This document shows positions 53,112 through 63,404 of a DNA stretch of 64,000 nucleotides, piece after piece. Origin of the DNA: Anthracocystis setariae (Eukaryota; Basidiomycota; Ustilaginomycetes; Ustilaginales; Ustilaginaceae); NCBI GenBank assembly GCA_928724745.1, contig CAKMXJ010000022.1, forward strand, positions 372,001-436,000, in the 5' to 3' direction. The notes below the pieces were generated by a model. That model ran no database searches. It saw only the letters and a list, made by a program, of their open reading frames with translations, and was not told the origin of the DNA. How positions within the stretch are numbered: position 1 is the stretch's first letter; each line of letters starts with the position of its first letter. The translations under genes were made by a program, and so were the position numbers.

Positions 53112-54351
53112 GTTTAAGGTTGACTGAGTGGTCGATATGGGAAGGAGCCAATGTGGAAACCGGACGAAGCTCTTAAATAGGTTTCAGTTGTGTGTCCTCT
53201 CTGCTGTCAGAGGGAAAGAGCGGGAAAGGAGCGGTTAGGAGCGTTTCACAGCCGTGGGTCAGCTTTACTCTTGCATCATAATAGGATCGCGCAACCTGTG
53301 GTGTGAAGCATTATCGGAAGATTGACCGCGTCACAAGATCTTGACGTGGCAAAACGGTGGTGGGAGCATCTTGACGTGGCAAAACGATGGTGGGAGCAAC
53401 ACCATACTAAGGTTGACCGTAGACACGCATGCGTGGCATGGTGGAGGCGTAACGGTTTGTGCCGCACGCGGAAAGTCGAGGCAGTAAAAAAAGGCAACGG
53501 GCACTCGTCCTATGAAGCAGGCGGGAACAGGCGCGGTTGTGTGGGAGCTATATGAAAGGGTGGGATTAAAGCTGAGGAGGGTGTATGTTACATGCACAGC
53601 TTTGGTGGTGATGTAACGATGAGAACTTGATGGATCGCCATGACGGAACAGCCGAAACAAGCGAGTTTAAAAACCTAAGGAGGTGTAAGACTGAATGCAA
53701 TTGCTTAAGGCAAGCATTCTTGGCACGCAGAGGCCAATGCAAGGAGCCTAGACCGGATCGTGCAAGGCTGAGGGTTACTCGCGCGCGTGGTCACGCTTCT
53801 ATAGAGAGGCTTGACAGTGTATCACCCGTGAGGCAAACCCAACTTGCGTGTCGTCTCGTTGTCAATCCGTGTATAGAAAAGGTTTCTACATGAATGCTTG
53901 ATTTTTCGCGGTAGTATGAATCTTCACTGCGGATAATTTGTCTGCCCCTTTCAGGGCAGAAGTATGGACAACTCAGTGTCATCTCCATCGCCTTCCAGGG
54001 TGAGATACAGGACGATCGAAACAGAAACATTGGATCTGCATTTGCAAGAATGGAAGGGTGAGATTTGATGCTGAGAGACTACACTAATCGGCGGATCGCA
54101 GAGGAGTGTCGACGATCGTTTGAGCCTTTTCGTTCGTGTGAGGCATGTGTTTAGACAACATCTGGCGAGAACGAAGGAGGTGATGGTTTGCGGGAAGAAC
54201 CTAATCAGAGCCATCTTGCGTACGTTTCCTTTTTGTTCTCTTCGAGCAGAATTGGATAGCGCATCATCCTCAGTGTCGACGCTCGGAATGGCAATCGGAA
54301 TCCGTACCTCGGAAGAGAGATGCAGGCGGCAGTTGCGCTTCGAAATGGTGG
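53112..54351. other. 1.2 kb intergenic region with a 30-bp direct repeat
   Basis: Contains two tandem 30-bp copies (53338-53367 and 53368-53397) of a TTGACGTGGC-containing unit with one mismatch. Open frames here are short and unlike genes. The minus-strand frame 53951-54406 (151 aa) overlaps the end of the next gene and shows no domain. Confidence 0.45.
53338..53397 (+). repeat. Two-copy 30-bp tandem repeat
   Basis: Units 53338-53367 and 53368-53397 differ at a single base (cggtgg versus cgatgg). Each holds TGACGTGG, which resembles a bZIP-type ACGT core. It lies 227-286 bp upstream of the secreted-protein gene that starts at 53111. Confidence 0.85.
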
Positions 54352-55206
54352 TCAGGGCGAAGTTTCCACGTCGGAAAACTCGGGTAGAGGGGTGAGATAG
54401 CGGCATGAAGGAGGCTTGATTCGCTGGCCGTGGAAGATCTTGAGGAGGATGCAGTACAGATCACGTGAGAACCGAATGATCTCGGGGTCGTAAAGCGAGC
54501 AGACCTTGCATGACCTGAAGAAGAAAGCGTCGTCGATAGGAGCTAGCATGATGGAATGCTCTGCATAGAGATTCTGGACCGCCCGAATGATTCGGAAGCG
54601 CTGTCTAAGAAACTCGGGAGAATGGCTGAGAACAATGTCGGGTTGAAGGATGGTGCAAAGATCTCGACGTAGCATCTCGGATAGCGCGCTGAGGTCGAAC
54701 CGCAGCGCATCTGCTCAAATATGGATGAATGAAGAGGTCGAAAAGGGGAACAGATCAGTCTGTCAATTGGGATGGACTCCTACCAAGGGGATTTTCAGAG
54801 ACAACCTACGAATTAGCAATGGGAGAGGTGGCCGAGGGAGTTTCTCTTTGCCGCGTGATGAGATGGTTTTGAATTGAGAAAGTGGGTCGGCTTCGAAAGG
54901 CATGACCTGATAGTCGAGGAGACAGAAAGTATCAATGATCCAAAGGTACTCGTTGCGGTATACAAGGGCGTTTTTTCGACGATTCTTGCTGTCGGACCTT
55001 GGTAGCCGACGCAAGACACGAAGCTCGTGGTTGGAGCTCTTGAGAAAGGCGCGACCTTGTAAGATCCTAGCAAAGATGCCGCCAGCGCAGAAGCTGTGAT
55101 TGACCTCATCGGGAGTGACGATGGAAGGGTCAAGCTTGACACCGCCACGTTCGATAACGTGCTTATTGCAGACGGGTCTGTAGGGGCTGTAGAACGATGT
55201 AGGCAT
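54352..55206 (-). CDS. Hypothetical protein, two exons (cluster gene 3)
   Basis: Exons 55206-54810 and 54710-54352 give 251 residues. The 99-bp intron (GTAGGT to GAGCAG) is phase 1. No signal peptide: the start is MPTSFYSPYRPVCNKHVIER. No family is recognised. Exon 1 holds CNKHVIERGGVKLDPSIVTPDE (quoted in part) and NEYLWIIDTFCLLDYQVMPF. Exon 2 contains LQPDIVLSHSPEFLRQRF. That block resembles HPNIVQSQPP and HPDVVESQPP of the two secreted neighbours, at 22 rather than 23 residues after a same-phase intron. This may mean a distant common origin of the second exon, but exon 1 is unrelated by eye. Same strand as the other two. Confidence 0.6.
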
Positions 55207-56619
55207 TTTGTTTTCCTTTCTTGCGGCTCGAAAGCGAAAGCTGGCGATGCGATCTTGATATCTCGATTCGAAGAGAGAAACTGGCCTTTTGAGTGGAAGA
55301 GCGAACAGATGATGGTGGCGAGCTGAAAGATTGCTACCGTGGCCTTAGCGAAACGTGAGGATCAGCTCAATGACAGACAGACACGTCTGAGCAGTCAGCG
55401 GAAGGCCCGAGCGCGTCTTCGGACCTCCCCTTTGTCCCCTTTGTCCTGGCGCATTCGGTCCGGTGCTGCTGCTGCTGCTGCTGCACAGACATACTGTAAT
55501 ATTGTGATTGCTGAAAGCAGGCTCTTGCATCCATAGCTGGCACGTGTAGATGCATCCAGCGCCGTACGGCTCCGTTCGTGTCTTCAGCTAAATGAAATGA
55601 ATCGAGAAGGTCGAGAGGATCGCCAAGTTTTGCGAAGCGCGCGCGGTGGGTCTGCCAAGTTACCGTATTCAGTTCAGACATCACACGTGCTGTGCTGTGC
55701 TGTGCTGTGCTGTGCTGTGCTGTGCTGTATTCGCGAGCAAGGGTCGAGAGCCCATCTGTTGCGGCGACGCGAAGCGACTGCTGAGTTGTCTGTGTGTTGC
55801 TTTCCTTGCGCCTTTCGGCTTCGGCTCAGCTTCCGAAATCTCCAACATTTCGCTTTGAACGACTGGCACAATCCCAGGAGTAGCCGAAGACCCACAATCT
55901 CGCCTTGCACGGTTGATTCGGTTGGCAACGTTGGTCCGCACCAAGAAATCAAACAGACTTCAGAGTGATTGAGAATTTCGGACAGCCAGAATACTTTGAT
56001 GCTGCATGCTCCTGGACCAGAAGTAGCGAACGCTCGACCAACCTGACTCCATCCATCATTGAATGGGGCAGGAAACATGCAGAGTAGTACAACTTCATTG
56101 GTTTGCTGTAATTGTACCTCAGACAAAAGCCAGACCCTTTCTATTTGATCTTAATCTTTTTTAGTAATTTTTATTTTATTTTTTTTGCTCATCTACTCTT
56201 TTGACTCTCGTCCGTCTTCCGCGCCGGGGGTTTTTTTTTTTCTTGGATTTCAGGACGCTGAATCTTTTGTTCTGGATTTTTGCATTTCTTCTTGCTACCG
56301 TCTTCCGACATGCCATCTCATCAAAGCGACACCATTCGCTCTGCTCATCACGGATCAGCTTGAAATCACATGGTTGGAGCAGAAGTTCCGCTCGATCATC
56401 TGCATCAATTCCGGCGAAAACTCTTCAGCGGCGGGAGCAGCCATCTCAAGCCCTATCGACATCCTCCACCTCAGCTTCCGACGGGATAATGATCTCAGCC
56501 AACAACGCAGTGAAGTTGCTTTAGACTTTGATTGTAGCACGTAGTGCGCCAGATTTCTTCACCCAGCGACCAGCCTGGCGACGCTCGGGACTTAGCACGT
56601 CGGCACTTGCGAGCATCTG
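55207..56619. other. 1.4 kb intergenic region with CTG and TGCTG repeats
   Basis: Holds (CTG)n at 55466-55483, an eight-unit (TGCTG)n array at 55689-55729, and T-rich runs (56155-56185, 56231-56240) upstream of RNase Z. The minus-strand frame 55674-56126 reads through the pentamer array and is not gene-like. Confidence 0.45.
55689..55729 (+). repeat. (TGCTG)n pentanucleotide array, about 8 units
   Basis: Same unit and same following bases (TGCTGTATT) as the array at 11001-11026. Confidence 0.85.
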
Positions 56620-59600
56620 ATGTGGTGGTCGCGTCCGCCACTTCCTAGAACATTTTGCCTTCCCACGCTGGCTGCCATCTCTCCGATCGGTACCAACTTG
56701 ACGTTGTCTCTGCTGCGCGGATTCCGCACGTCTGCCTCCATTCCCTTGCCACCGGCAAGCCACAACAGGATGTTGGCTGATCTTCGCATACTCCACGTTC
56801 CGTCCTCGGACACCAACGTCCTGCCTCCGGTCATGCTCCAGCTGGGCGCCGATCGATACCTCTTTAACATTGGCGAGGGTACCTCGCGCTCTTCCACTCA
56901 GCGCAAAGCAAACCTCAGCAAGGTATCCCATATCTTTGTATCTCGAGTCGGTTGGGAGGCCATCGGTGGTCTGCCCGGTGTGCTCATGTCGATGGCTGAT
57001 GGTCAGCGCGCATCCGAATCCCTCTATGGTCCCGAGGGCCTGCGCTATGCCCTCGCAACCATGCGCACTTACGCTAAGCGCGACATCATGAAACTCGATA
57101 TCCACGAGATACCTGCTCAATCCAACTCCTTTTCCGAATCCTCATCGACACCTGTCTTCACTGATGACAATCTCGCCATCTACGCTGTTCCCCTCTTTCC
57201 TGCCAGTGGCTCCCAGAGAGCTTCCAAGAAGGCCAAGCTCGATAGCAATAGGCCGTCTGTTCCCGACGCGGCCATCCTGCAAAAACTCGATGACCTTTGG
57301 CGTCGACCCTATTTCAACCCTTCCACCTTGCAAGGCCAAGAAGCACAGGCTTGGATCCATTTAGTGTCGAACAGCATCTTCAACGACTCGCTCCTTCGCA
57401 AGCGTCAGGAAGAAGCAGCATCGTCGCTGTTGGCTCCAACGAGCCAGCTCACATCCTCGGCGGATGACGTAGAGATGGATGATGCTGAAGCAATCCAGCC
57501 TCCTTCCTCTCTTCCGGCACGAAATGCATCTTGTTGGCGTCCGCCACTTTCACCTGCATTCGTCCATCGCCTTTTACCTCGACCACAGACAGACACCCGC
57601 AACCTTTCGGCGGAGCGCAGCGATCCGGCCGAGGGTGGTCAGGCACCGGTGCTAGCCTTCATCTGCGAAGCGCATCCTCAGAGAGGCAAGTTCGATTTGG
57701 TCAAGGCTACCAAGGTTGGTGTACCACCGGGCCCCTCCTTCGCAACTCTCACAAGGGGCGAAGACGTCATGATCAAGCGACCCAAATCTTGGGCTAGCAT
57801 GTCGGAAGATGAGAGCAAGCAATGGCTTCAGTCTCAACGGGCCAGCCAACGTGGCGGCGCAGCTTTTAAGCCAAAGCCCAACGGCAAGCGAAAAAGAAAT
57901 GCGAAAGAAGAGGATGCTCAGGAATCAAGACCAGCAGCATGGCTTGACTTGGAAGAGGTGCTGGTCAAGTCCAGTGATGTCCTAGGTCAATCACGAGCTG
58001 GTGCAGTGGTCTTTCACATCTACCTTCCTTCTACATCCTACATCGAAGACCTGCTCAGCGACCACAATCAATCTACCTTCAAGCCATACACCGCCGATGT
58101 CAACCAAGGGGTAGGTCCGGAGCAATCCCGAACACCCCATGTCATCGTACACAGTGCCCCTCTAGAGGTGCTCAAAGATGCACGCTACCAGAAGTGGATG
58201 CGTCAGTTCGGACCTGACTGTCATCACATCATTGCTAACAATGACGTTTGCAGCAACAAGCTCATGTTCCCTTCCAGCGCTTCCATCCCACTGCGTCTGT
58301 CTAAGCTCGACGATGTCATGTTCAAGGTGCCCCAATACCAGCTCAGGCCACGAGTGCACCTTGACCAGCTGCGCGACAGTGCCGCAGGCGACTTTGCTCT
58401 CAAGCTCGTTGCGGCAGAAGCCGATCAAATCTTATCGCTGCATCCTCGCGGCGAGCCTAAGCGCTACAACTCGGGCGCGCCAGACTTTGACTGGCCCATC
58501 CAGTCGGAGGAAGCTGAAAAGGTAGCTGCTTTCGAAGTGGAAGCGGTCGAAGAGACCGAGCAGCAAGCTCAGCAGATTGCCAAAGCTAAGGCCAAAAACG
58601 ATATCAAGTCGCAAAAGCCTCCTGGCACCAACACAACCGGCGACCAGAGTGGCTCGATGGACGAGCTGGGGACTGTCCGCAACATTCGTCTGAGGGAAGC
58701 TCGCAAGAATGCATGGCAAGATTATCTAGATGTGGTCAAGAAGATCAAAGCCGATCCCTTGGCGAGCCAAGAAGGTGTCGTTTCGCAGAAGGATGTGTTG
58801 GTCACCACTCTCGGTACAGGCTCGGCGGCACCCAGCAAGTATCGCAATGTCATCTCGACCTTAATTCAGACCCCTACGTCGGGCAACATCTTGTTGGATG
58901 CGGGTGAGTCGACGTACGGTCTTCTGCGCCGCAAGTTTGGTTGCAAGCGTGACGGTACTGCATCGGAGAGCGGAGCCTTGGTGGATCAAGATGTAGACGA
59001 CATTCTCCGGGCGATGCGCGTGCTTTTCATCAGTCATATTCATGCGGACCACCACATCGGACTTATCCGCTTGCTGGTGGAACGACGGAAGCTTCAGCCT
59101 CGACCAGACAAGCCGCTCTATCTGGTAGCCACCGGCTTCGTCCACAACTACCTCGCAGAGTACGAGCAGATCGAGAAGCTGGGTTTGGACGAAGATGTCG
59201 TCCTTGTCCTGAACGAACTTCTCGACTACAAGACTGGGGTCGATCCAAATCCGGACGCAAAGGGAGAAGTTGTTCCCGCGGCTGCAAATGGTGACATCCG
59301 CACTCGACGCGATCACGTTGCTCACGTTCAAGCGATCAAGGAGCTCACCGGACTGTCGCACGTGCATACTGCTCGTGTGGTCCACCGTGGTGCCCACTGC
59401 TACGGTCTTGTGGTGCGTCACGCTAACGAAGGCTGGTCGGTGACCTACTCCGGTGACACACGCCCAGCACCTGAGCTCATCGCTGCTGGTCGTGACTGCA
59501 CGCTTCTGATCCACGAAGCCACTCTGGAAGATGGCGAGCTCGAGATGGCGATCGGCAAAGGACACTCGACTTTCGGCGAGGCGATTCGGGTCGGACACGA

Positions 59601-60030
59601 GATGGGTGCAAGCAACATCCTGCTGACGCATTTCTCGCAGAGGTATCCCAAGATGGCAAAGTCGTCGCTGTTTGCATTGAGCGATACCAGGAAGGGAAAG
59701 AGTGTGCCGATCGCGCTGGCGTTCGATATGGTGACGTATCCATTGAGTCAGTTTAGCAAGATTCAAAGCTACACGCCCGCGATGGAGGCGTTGTTCGCTG
59801 CGGATATGGAGGGCGACGATGATGGACAGTCCGAGAGTCTGGTCAGTACTCAAATGGAGACGGATGGTAAGGGCAGTGACCAGCAAGGGAAGAGTGAATC
59901 GAATGAAAATTCGACGGGATCCGGTGTTGCTGCCGCTGCTGCTGCTATTTTCGGTGTTGTAGCATCTGCCAACAGCGAGACGGAACAGGCGACAAAACGA
60001 CAAGGAACCAACAACGGCAACGAGAGTTAG
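56620..60030 (+). CDS. TRZ1: tRNase Z, long form (tRNA 3'-end endonuclease)
   Basis: 1,136 residues. It cuts the 3' trailer from precursor tRNAs, in nucleus and mitochondria. The first 50 residues (RPPLPRTFCLPTLAA, LLRGFRTSAS) look like a mitochondrial import signal. A second ATG at 56770 (MLADLRILHVPSS) would give a form without it, so two start sites could serve two compartments. The N-terminal half is the degenerate metallo-lactamase domain (FNIGEGTSRSS in place of the metal motif). The C-terminal half is catalytic: TLGTGSAAPSKYRNVIS, LLDAGEST, the zinc motif HIHADHHIG (H806, H808, D810, H811), YSGDTRP, HEATLED and LTHFSQRYPK. Low-complexity inserts make it longer than yeast Trz1. Confidence 0.95.
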   Translation: MWWSRPPLPRTFCLPTLAAISPIGTNLTLSLLRGFRTSASIPLPPASHNRMLADLRILHVPSSDTNVLPPVMLQLGADRYLFNIGEGTSRSSTQRKANLSKVSHIFVSRVGWEAIGGLPGVLMSMADGQRASESLYGPEGLRYALATMRTYAKRDIMKLDIHEIPAQSNSFSESSSTPVFTDDNLAIYAVPLFPASGSQRASKKAKLDSNRPSVPDAAILQKLDDLWRRPYFNPSTLQGQEAQAWIHLVSNSIFNDSLLRKRQEEAASSLLAPTSQLTSSADDVEMDDAEAIQPPSSLPARNASCWRPPLSPAFVHRLLPRPQTDTRNLSAERSDPAEGGQAPVLAFICEAHPQRGKFDLVKATKVGVPPGPSFATLTRGEDVMIKRPKSWASMSEDESKQWLQSQRASQRGGAAFKPKPNGKRKRNAKEEDAQESRPAAWLDLEEVLVKSSDVLGQSRAGAVVFHIYLPSTSYIEDLLSDHNQSTFKPYTADVNQGVGPEQSRTPHVIVHSAPLEVLKDARYQKWMRQFGPDCHHIIANNDVCSNKLMFPSSASIPLRLSKLDDVMFKVPQYQLRPRVHLDQLRDSAAGDFALKLVAAEADQILSLHPRGEPKRYNSGAPDFDWPIQSEEAEKVAAFEVEAVEETEQQAQQIAKAKAKNDIKSQKPPGTNTTGDQSGSMDELGTVRNIRLREARKNAWQDYLDVVKKIKADPLASQEGVVSQKDVLVTTLGTGSAAPSKYRNVISTLIQTPTSGNILLDAGESTYGLLRRKFGCKRDGTASESGALVDQDVDDILRAMRVLFISHIHADHHIGLIRLLVERRKLQPRPDKPLYLVATGFVHNYLAEYEQIEKLGLDEDVVLVLNELLDYKTGVDPNPDAKGEVVPAAANGDIRTRRDHVAHVQAIKELTGLSHVHTARVVHRGAHCYGLVVRHANEGWSVTYSGDTRPAPELIAAGRDCTLLIHEATLEDGELEMAIGKGHSTFGEAIRVGHEMGASNILLTHFSQRYPKMAKSSLFALSDTRKGKSVPIALAFDMVTYPLSQFSKIQSYTPAMEALFAADMEGDDDGQSESLVSTQMETDGKGSDQQGKSESNENSTGSGVAAAAAAIFGVVASANSETEQATKRQGTNNGNES

Positions 60031-60170
60031 TATTCCACTTCCACCACACTTAGTTCTCTTGCTTGTCTGTAGCCAGTCAACTCGATCGAAATGCTGACAT
60101 TTTGCAACCTTGTGTTGATTTGATTTTCTATACAGCGTCGACTCCGGAAGAAAAGTATAGGCGCAAAGGG

Positions 60171-60521
60171 ATGAAACCTATGGAATGGCGCTACATTGGT
60201 CTGCGGTTCTCTCCTTCCTCTTCGACGTCGGCTATGCCGACGCTGCTGCCGGCCTTGGTACTCGAGCTGGTGCAAACAGCCCAGAACACCACGATGGGTC
60301 ACATGGGTGGAGCTTTCAACGTCGACGTCCTCTCAACTCATGCGTCAGCGTCGTTTGATCTTGGCTGGGACGCTATTCTGCGCGTCCAGGCTAGTCACGG
60401 ACAGGACTTGGCGACATGCCTGAGCATGGTGCCAGCACCGACGGTGCAGCAGACGAGATTGCGAATGCGAGTGGTGGGTCCAGCAACCACGATCCAAACT
60501 TGCCAAAATCTGCTCGTTTGA
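60171..60521 (+). CDS. POP5: Pop5/Rpp14-like RNase P/MRP subunit
   Basis: 116 residues from the ATG at 60171; the frame is open upstream but has no earlier ATG. The next ATG (60180) gives MEWRYIGLRF, parallel to the basic MVRFKxRYLL start of Pop5. The body has LLPALVLELVQTAQ, GHMGGAFNVDVLST, WDAILRVQASHGQDL and RLRMRVVGPATTIQTCQNLLV. The ILRV strand and the final TIxTCQxxL match Pop5 (GTIRTCQKFL in human) by eye. Pop5 and Rpp14 are small Alba-like proteins of RNase P and RNase MRP, which process the 5' ends of tRNA and pre-rRNA. It begins 140 bp after the RNase Z stop, on the same strand. Confidence 0.6.
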   Translation: MKPMEWRYIGLRFSPSSSTSAMPTLLPALVLELVQTAQNTTMGHMGGAFNVDVLSTHASASFDLGWDAILRVQASHGQDLATCLSMVPAPTVQQTRLRMRVVGPATTIQTCQNLLV

Positions 60522-60670
60522 TCGATATTGGATAGCAGAAGAAAACGGGCGAGGATGGCGAAACAGTGTAGTTTGAAAGTGCAAAGTTATGTACAAGGAT
60601 TAACGAAACAAAGCGGTGGTTAGGGTTGTAGTGTACAAGTGAAGTGGGGAATGAGGGCGTGTGTCTAAAG

Positions 60671-61849
60671 TTAGAGCTGAGTGCCAAAAACGTAGTCCCA
60701 AACCTTGCTGGTGACGCCGAAGCCGAGCTCAAAGTTTTTGTAGTGGTGCTCGAGATGGTACTGCTTCATTTGCTTGAGGTACTGAGGCAGCTTTGTGTGG
60801 TGGAGGGCGTAGTGCATGCAGTCGTAGACGACGTACATGGAGAAGCTTCCGGAGATGATGCCGTTGGCGACGGCGTGCGGGAAGAGGAGGTGTGCGAGCT
60901 GAGTGAAGGGGTAGCTGAGGAGGAAGAACATGAGGGGAGGCATGACGAGTCGAAGTCTGTCCATGGGGAGGTAGTGGTGTACGCCGTGGAGGAGGAAGTG
61001 GAGGGTGAGGAAGGCTGGCTTGTCGGGCAGGACGTTGTCGATGTGGAAGAGGAAGCGGTGGATGCCGTACTCGAGCAAAGTCCAGATGACAACGCCAATG
61101 GCCCAGCAGATGGCGGTTTGGGTGAGAGCAACGGACCAGACGGAAGCGTCAAAGTTGGTGGGGTTGGTTGCGGCTTGGTGCCATTTTTGGGCGTTGAGCG
61201 GCGTTTTGGAGAGGTTGGAGGCGAATTGGGTTGTAGAGCGGAAGAAGATGGCGGATGCGATGGGGAGCCAGATCATGGGTACGACGTACCACGGGGTACG
61301 CGTGAAGATTTCGAGGTAGTCCTGGTCGAAGAAGCGAGCAGGTTGCTTCAAGTGGCGTGGCGAATGGACTTGCTTGAGGTAGAAGTCCTTGGAGAAGTTG
61401 GCGCGGAGCATCTGAGGCATGAGGGGTTTGTTCAAGTCGAGGAACTTGTTGGTGTTGTAGTCGGAGGTGTTGTCCGTTTCCTCGGGGCGGAAATCGTCGG
61501 TGATGACGATGGAGTCGTCCTTGCCCGAATAGCCGCCGTTAGCGTTGCGTTGTTTCAACGCATGCCTCTCTGCGTCCGTGGTCGGAAGACGTCCGATGAT
61601 GTGTTCGTCGAGAAGCTCGTATGCAGAATCGGAATGGGAGTGCTCCTGAGGATCGTCCATGATTTCGCCCATGTCCTTACCAGCGTAGCCGAGAATGAGA
61701 TCGTCTCCGCCTGGATGGTCCTCGACGAAATCGGTGACATCGTAGACTTTGCCACGGAAGATGACCCAGCAGTCGGTGGAGGAGTTGTGTTTGGCGACGT
61801 CGTCGGCAGAAAAGAGCTGCATCTTGGAAGAAGAAGCGGTTGCTGCCAT
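60671..61849 (-). CDS. SCS7: Fatty acid 2-hydroxylase (Scs7/FA2H) with cytochrome b5 domain
   Basis: 392 residues from the ATG at 61849. The cytochrome b5 domain at the N-terminus (about 11-90) has the heme motif HPGG (45-48). The C-terminal hydroxylase has the di-iron His boxes of the family: EYGIHRFLFH, HGVHHYLPMD, HYALHH and YHLEHHYKN, between four membrane helices. The enzyme alpha-hydroxylates very long chain fatty acids of ceramide in the ER. Length and domain order are standard. Ustilago maydis also has a related alpha-hydroxylase, Ahd1, in ustilagic acid synthesis, but the neighbours here are not glycolipid genes, so the sphingolipid enzyme is preferred. Convergent with the Pop5-like gene. 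Confidence 0.93.
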   Translation of the reverse strand: MAATASSSKMQLFSADDVAKHNSSTDCWVIFRGKVYDVTDFVEDHPGGDDLILGYAGKDMGEIMDDPQEHSHSDSAYELLDEHIIGRLPTTDAERHALKQRNANGGYSGKDDSIVITDDFRPEETDNTSDYNTNKFLDLNKPLMPQMLRANFSKDFYLKQVHSPRHLKQPARFFDQDYLEIFTRTPWYVVPMIWLPIASAIFFRSTTQFASNLSKTPLNAQKWHQAATNPTNFDASVWSVALTQTAICWAIGVVIWTLLEYGIHRFLFHIDNVLPDKPAFLTLHFLLHGVHHYLPMDRLRLVMPPLMFFLLSYPFTQLAHLLFPHAVANGIISGSFSMYVVYDCMHYALHHTKLPQYLKQMKQYHLEHHYKNFELGFGVTSKVWDYVFGTQL

Positions 61850-62841
61850 TGTGACAGTCACCAATCAATGCCAGATGGATAGTTGAGAGATGATGGATGA
61901 TTGAAGGATGGCAGTCAAGATGGAAAGCGTTAAGTGTTGCAGAGACTTGTTGGCTGGTGATGGACTAACTACTGACTGAGGAAATCATCAAATTTATCCA
62001 AACATCAGGGTTCGCTCGCTCGCTCGCTTCCTTCACGCCACTGATTTTCCGCCACCGCTGACAGTCACTTGCTGAGCAGGAAAATGCGCGCCGATGTGCA
62101 GTACAGTAAGCTGAATCTGCCGTTGCTGCTGCTGCCGTTGCTGCTGCTGCTGCTGCTGCTGCGCTTGCGTGTGGCAATTCAATTTGACCCCATCCAAACC
62201 TAAACGATTCGTAAAATCAAACCACGGCACACACACACGCAACACTTCTTTGCTCAGTAAGTATTAATAAGCAACACACACCATTGCATTGCACTGTATC
62301 ACCTCAAATCGCATCTCTTCCTTGCATGCTAGTTGGTATCGTTCACTGTCGCATGCATTGTTTGCGAGAGGGATCTGTATTCGTCGTCGACATTGCTGTT
62401 GACAAGCTGATTAGTGGCATGAACCGACCGTCATGCTTGCTTACCACCCACACCGTCACGTAAGGCTAAGGGAAATTTCAGCTCCGAAGCCCCGCCAGCA
62501 AGGATCAACACGACATCTTGAGCCTGTCGCAGTGTGTGTGTAATTGAGATCAATCAGTGTTAGATTTAGTCAACGTTGAAGACCATCAAATCGCACGAGA
62601 AATCAACTACAGATTCTAGACCCATCAAACAGCTAGATCGCCGATCAAGGGTCCAGTGATGGATCGCACACTTGTGAGCGTAACTGATGGTTTCCAAACT
62701 TCTTGAATCGACGTTCCTTTCACCGGTCCTCCCTTCTGCTCGCATCAACTCACTCGACGATTCCGACTGCTATTGCAACCCAGGTATGACGTGCACATCA
62801 ACAGCATAGACTCGCCGCTTGGCTTTACAACTCATCCGGCC
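61850..62841. promoter_or_regulatory. Divergent intergenic region SCS7 / MMM1
   Basis: About 990 bp. Contains CGCT repeats (about 62011-62029), (TGC)n (62124-62162) and ACAC repeats (62228-62240). TACAGTA occurs at 62102. No gene seen. Confidence 0.45.
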
Positions 62842-63370
62842 ATGCCAGAACTTCAACAACACGCCGGCATGGTATACCCCGTGGGCCAGCATCCCTTGGC
62901 GGCTGCTCCACCTGCCGGTTACTTTGCCGCCATCCTACCCACACCCTCACGATGGACATTCACACAAGGTCTCATCGTCGGTCAGGTATCCATGGTGATC
63001 ATAGCTCTGCTTCTCATCCGCTATGTCATCTTTGAAGATTCGGCCACAGCCCTCGAGAAGGAGCGTCTTATGCGTCTCAAGGTTTCCGAACGTCGCTCCA
63101 AGCGTCATGCCAAGGCGCTTCTCCAAGGCGCAAGGAGAGCAGCTACCACAAACTCCTCATCCGCTCATCCTCTTCGCAAGTCCAACCGCATCTCTTCCGA
63201 TGCGAGGGCTTCCACCTTGGCCAACATCCTTGACAAGACTGCCTACGACATCTCTTCCCATCTTGCCGAAAGCACCGATTGGTTGAACGTCATGTTTGCC
63301 CAGGCCATAGCTGGCTATCGTGAGGATGTGTTGGCCGGAGGCGTATCCTCTCATCCACCACCCAATCAAC

Positions 63371-63404
<34 letters not shown>

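Noticed and set aside
53951..54406. Minus-strand frame of 151 codons after cluster gene 3
   Set aside because: No domain or signal peptide, overlaps the end of the better-supported two-exon gene in another frame.
55674..56126. Minus-strand frame running through the pentamer array
   Set aside because: Its C-terminus is the translated TGCTG repeat, and it lacks an ATG at its 5' end.
58861..60003. Minus-strand open frame (380 codons) opposite RNase Z
   Set aside because: Antisense of the catalytic domain; no domain of its own.
60644..61882. Plus-strand open frame (412 codons) opposite SCS7
   Set aside because: Glu/Val/Gly-rich shadow of the hydroxylase gene.
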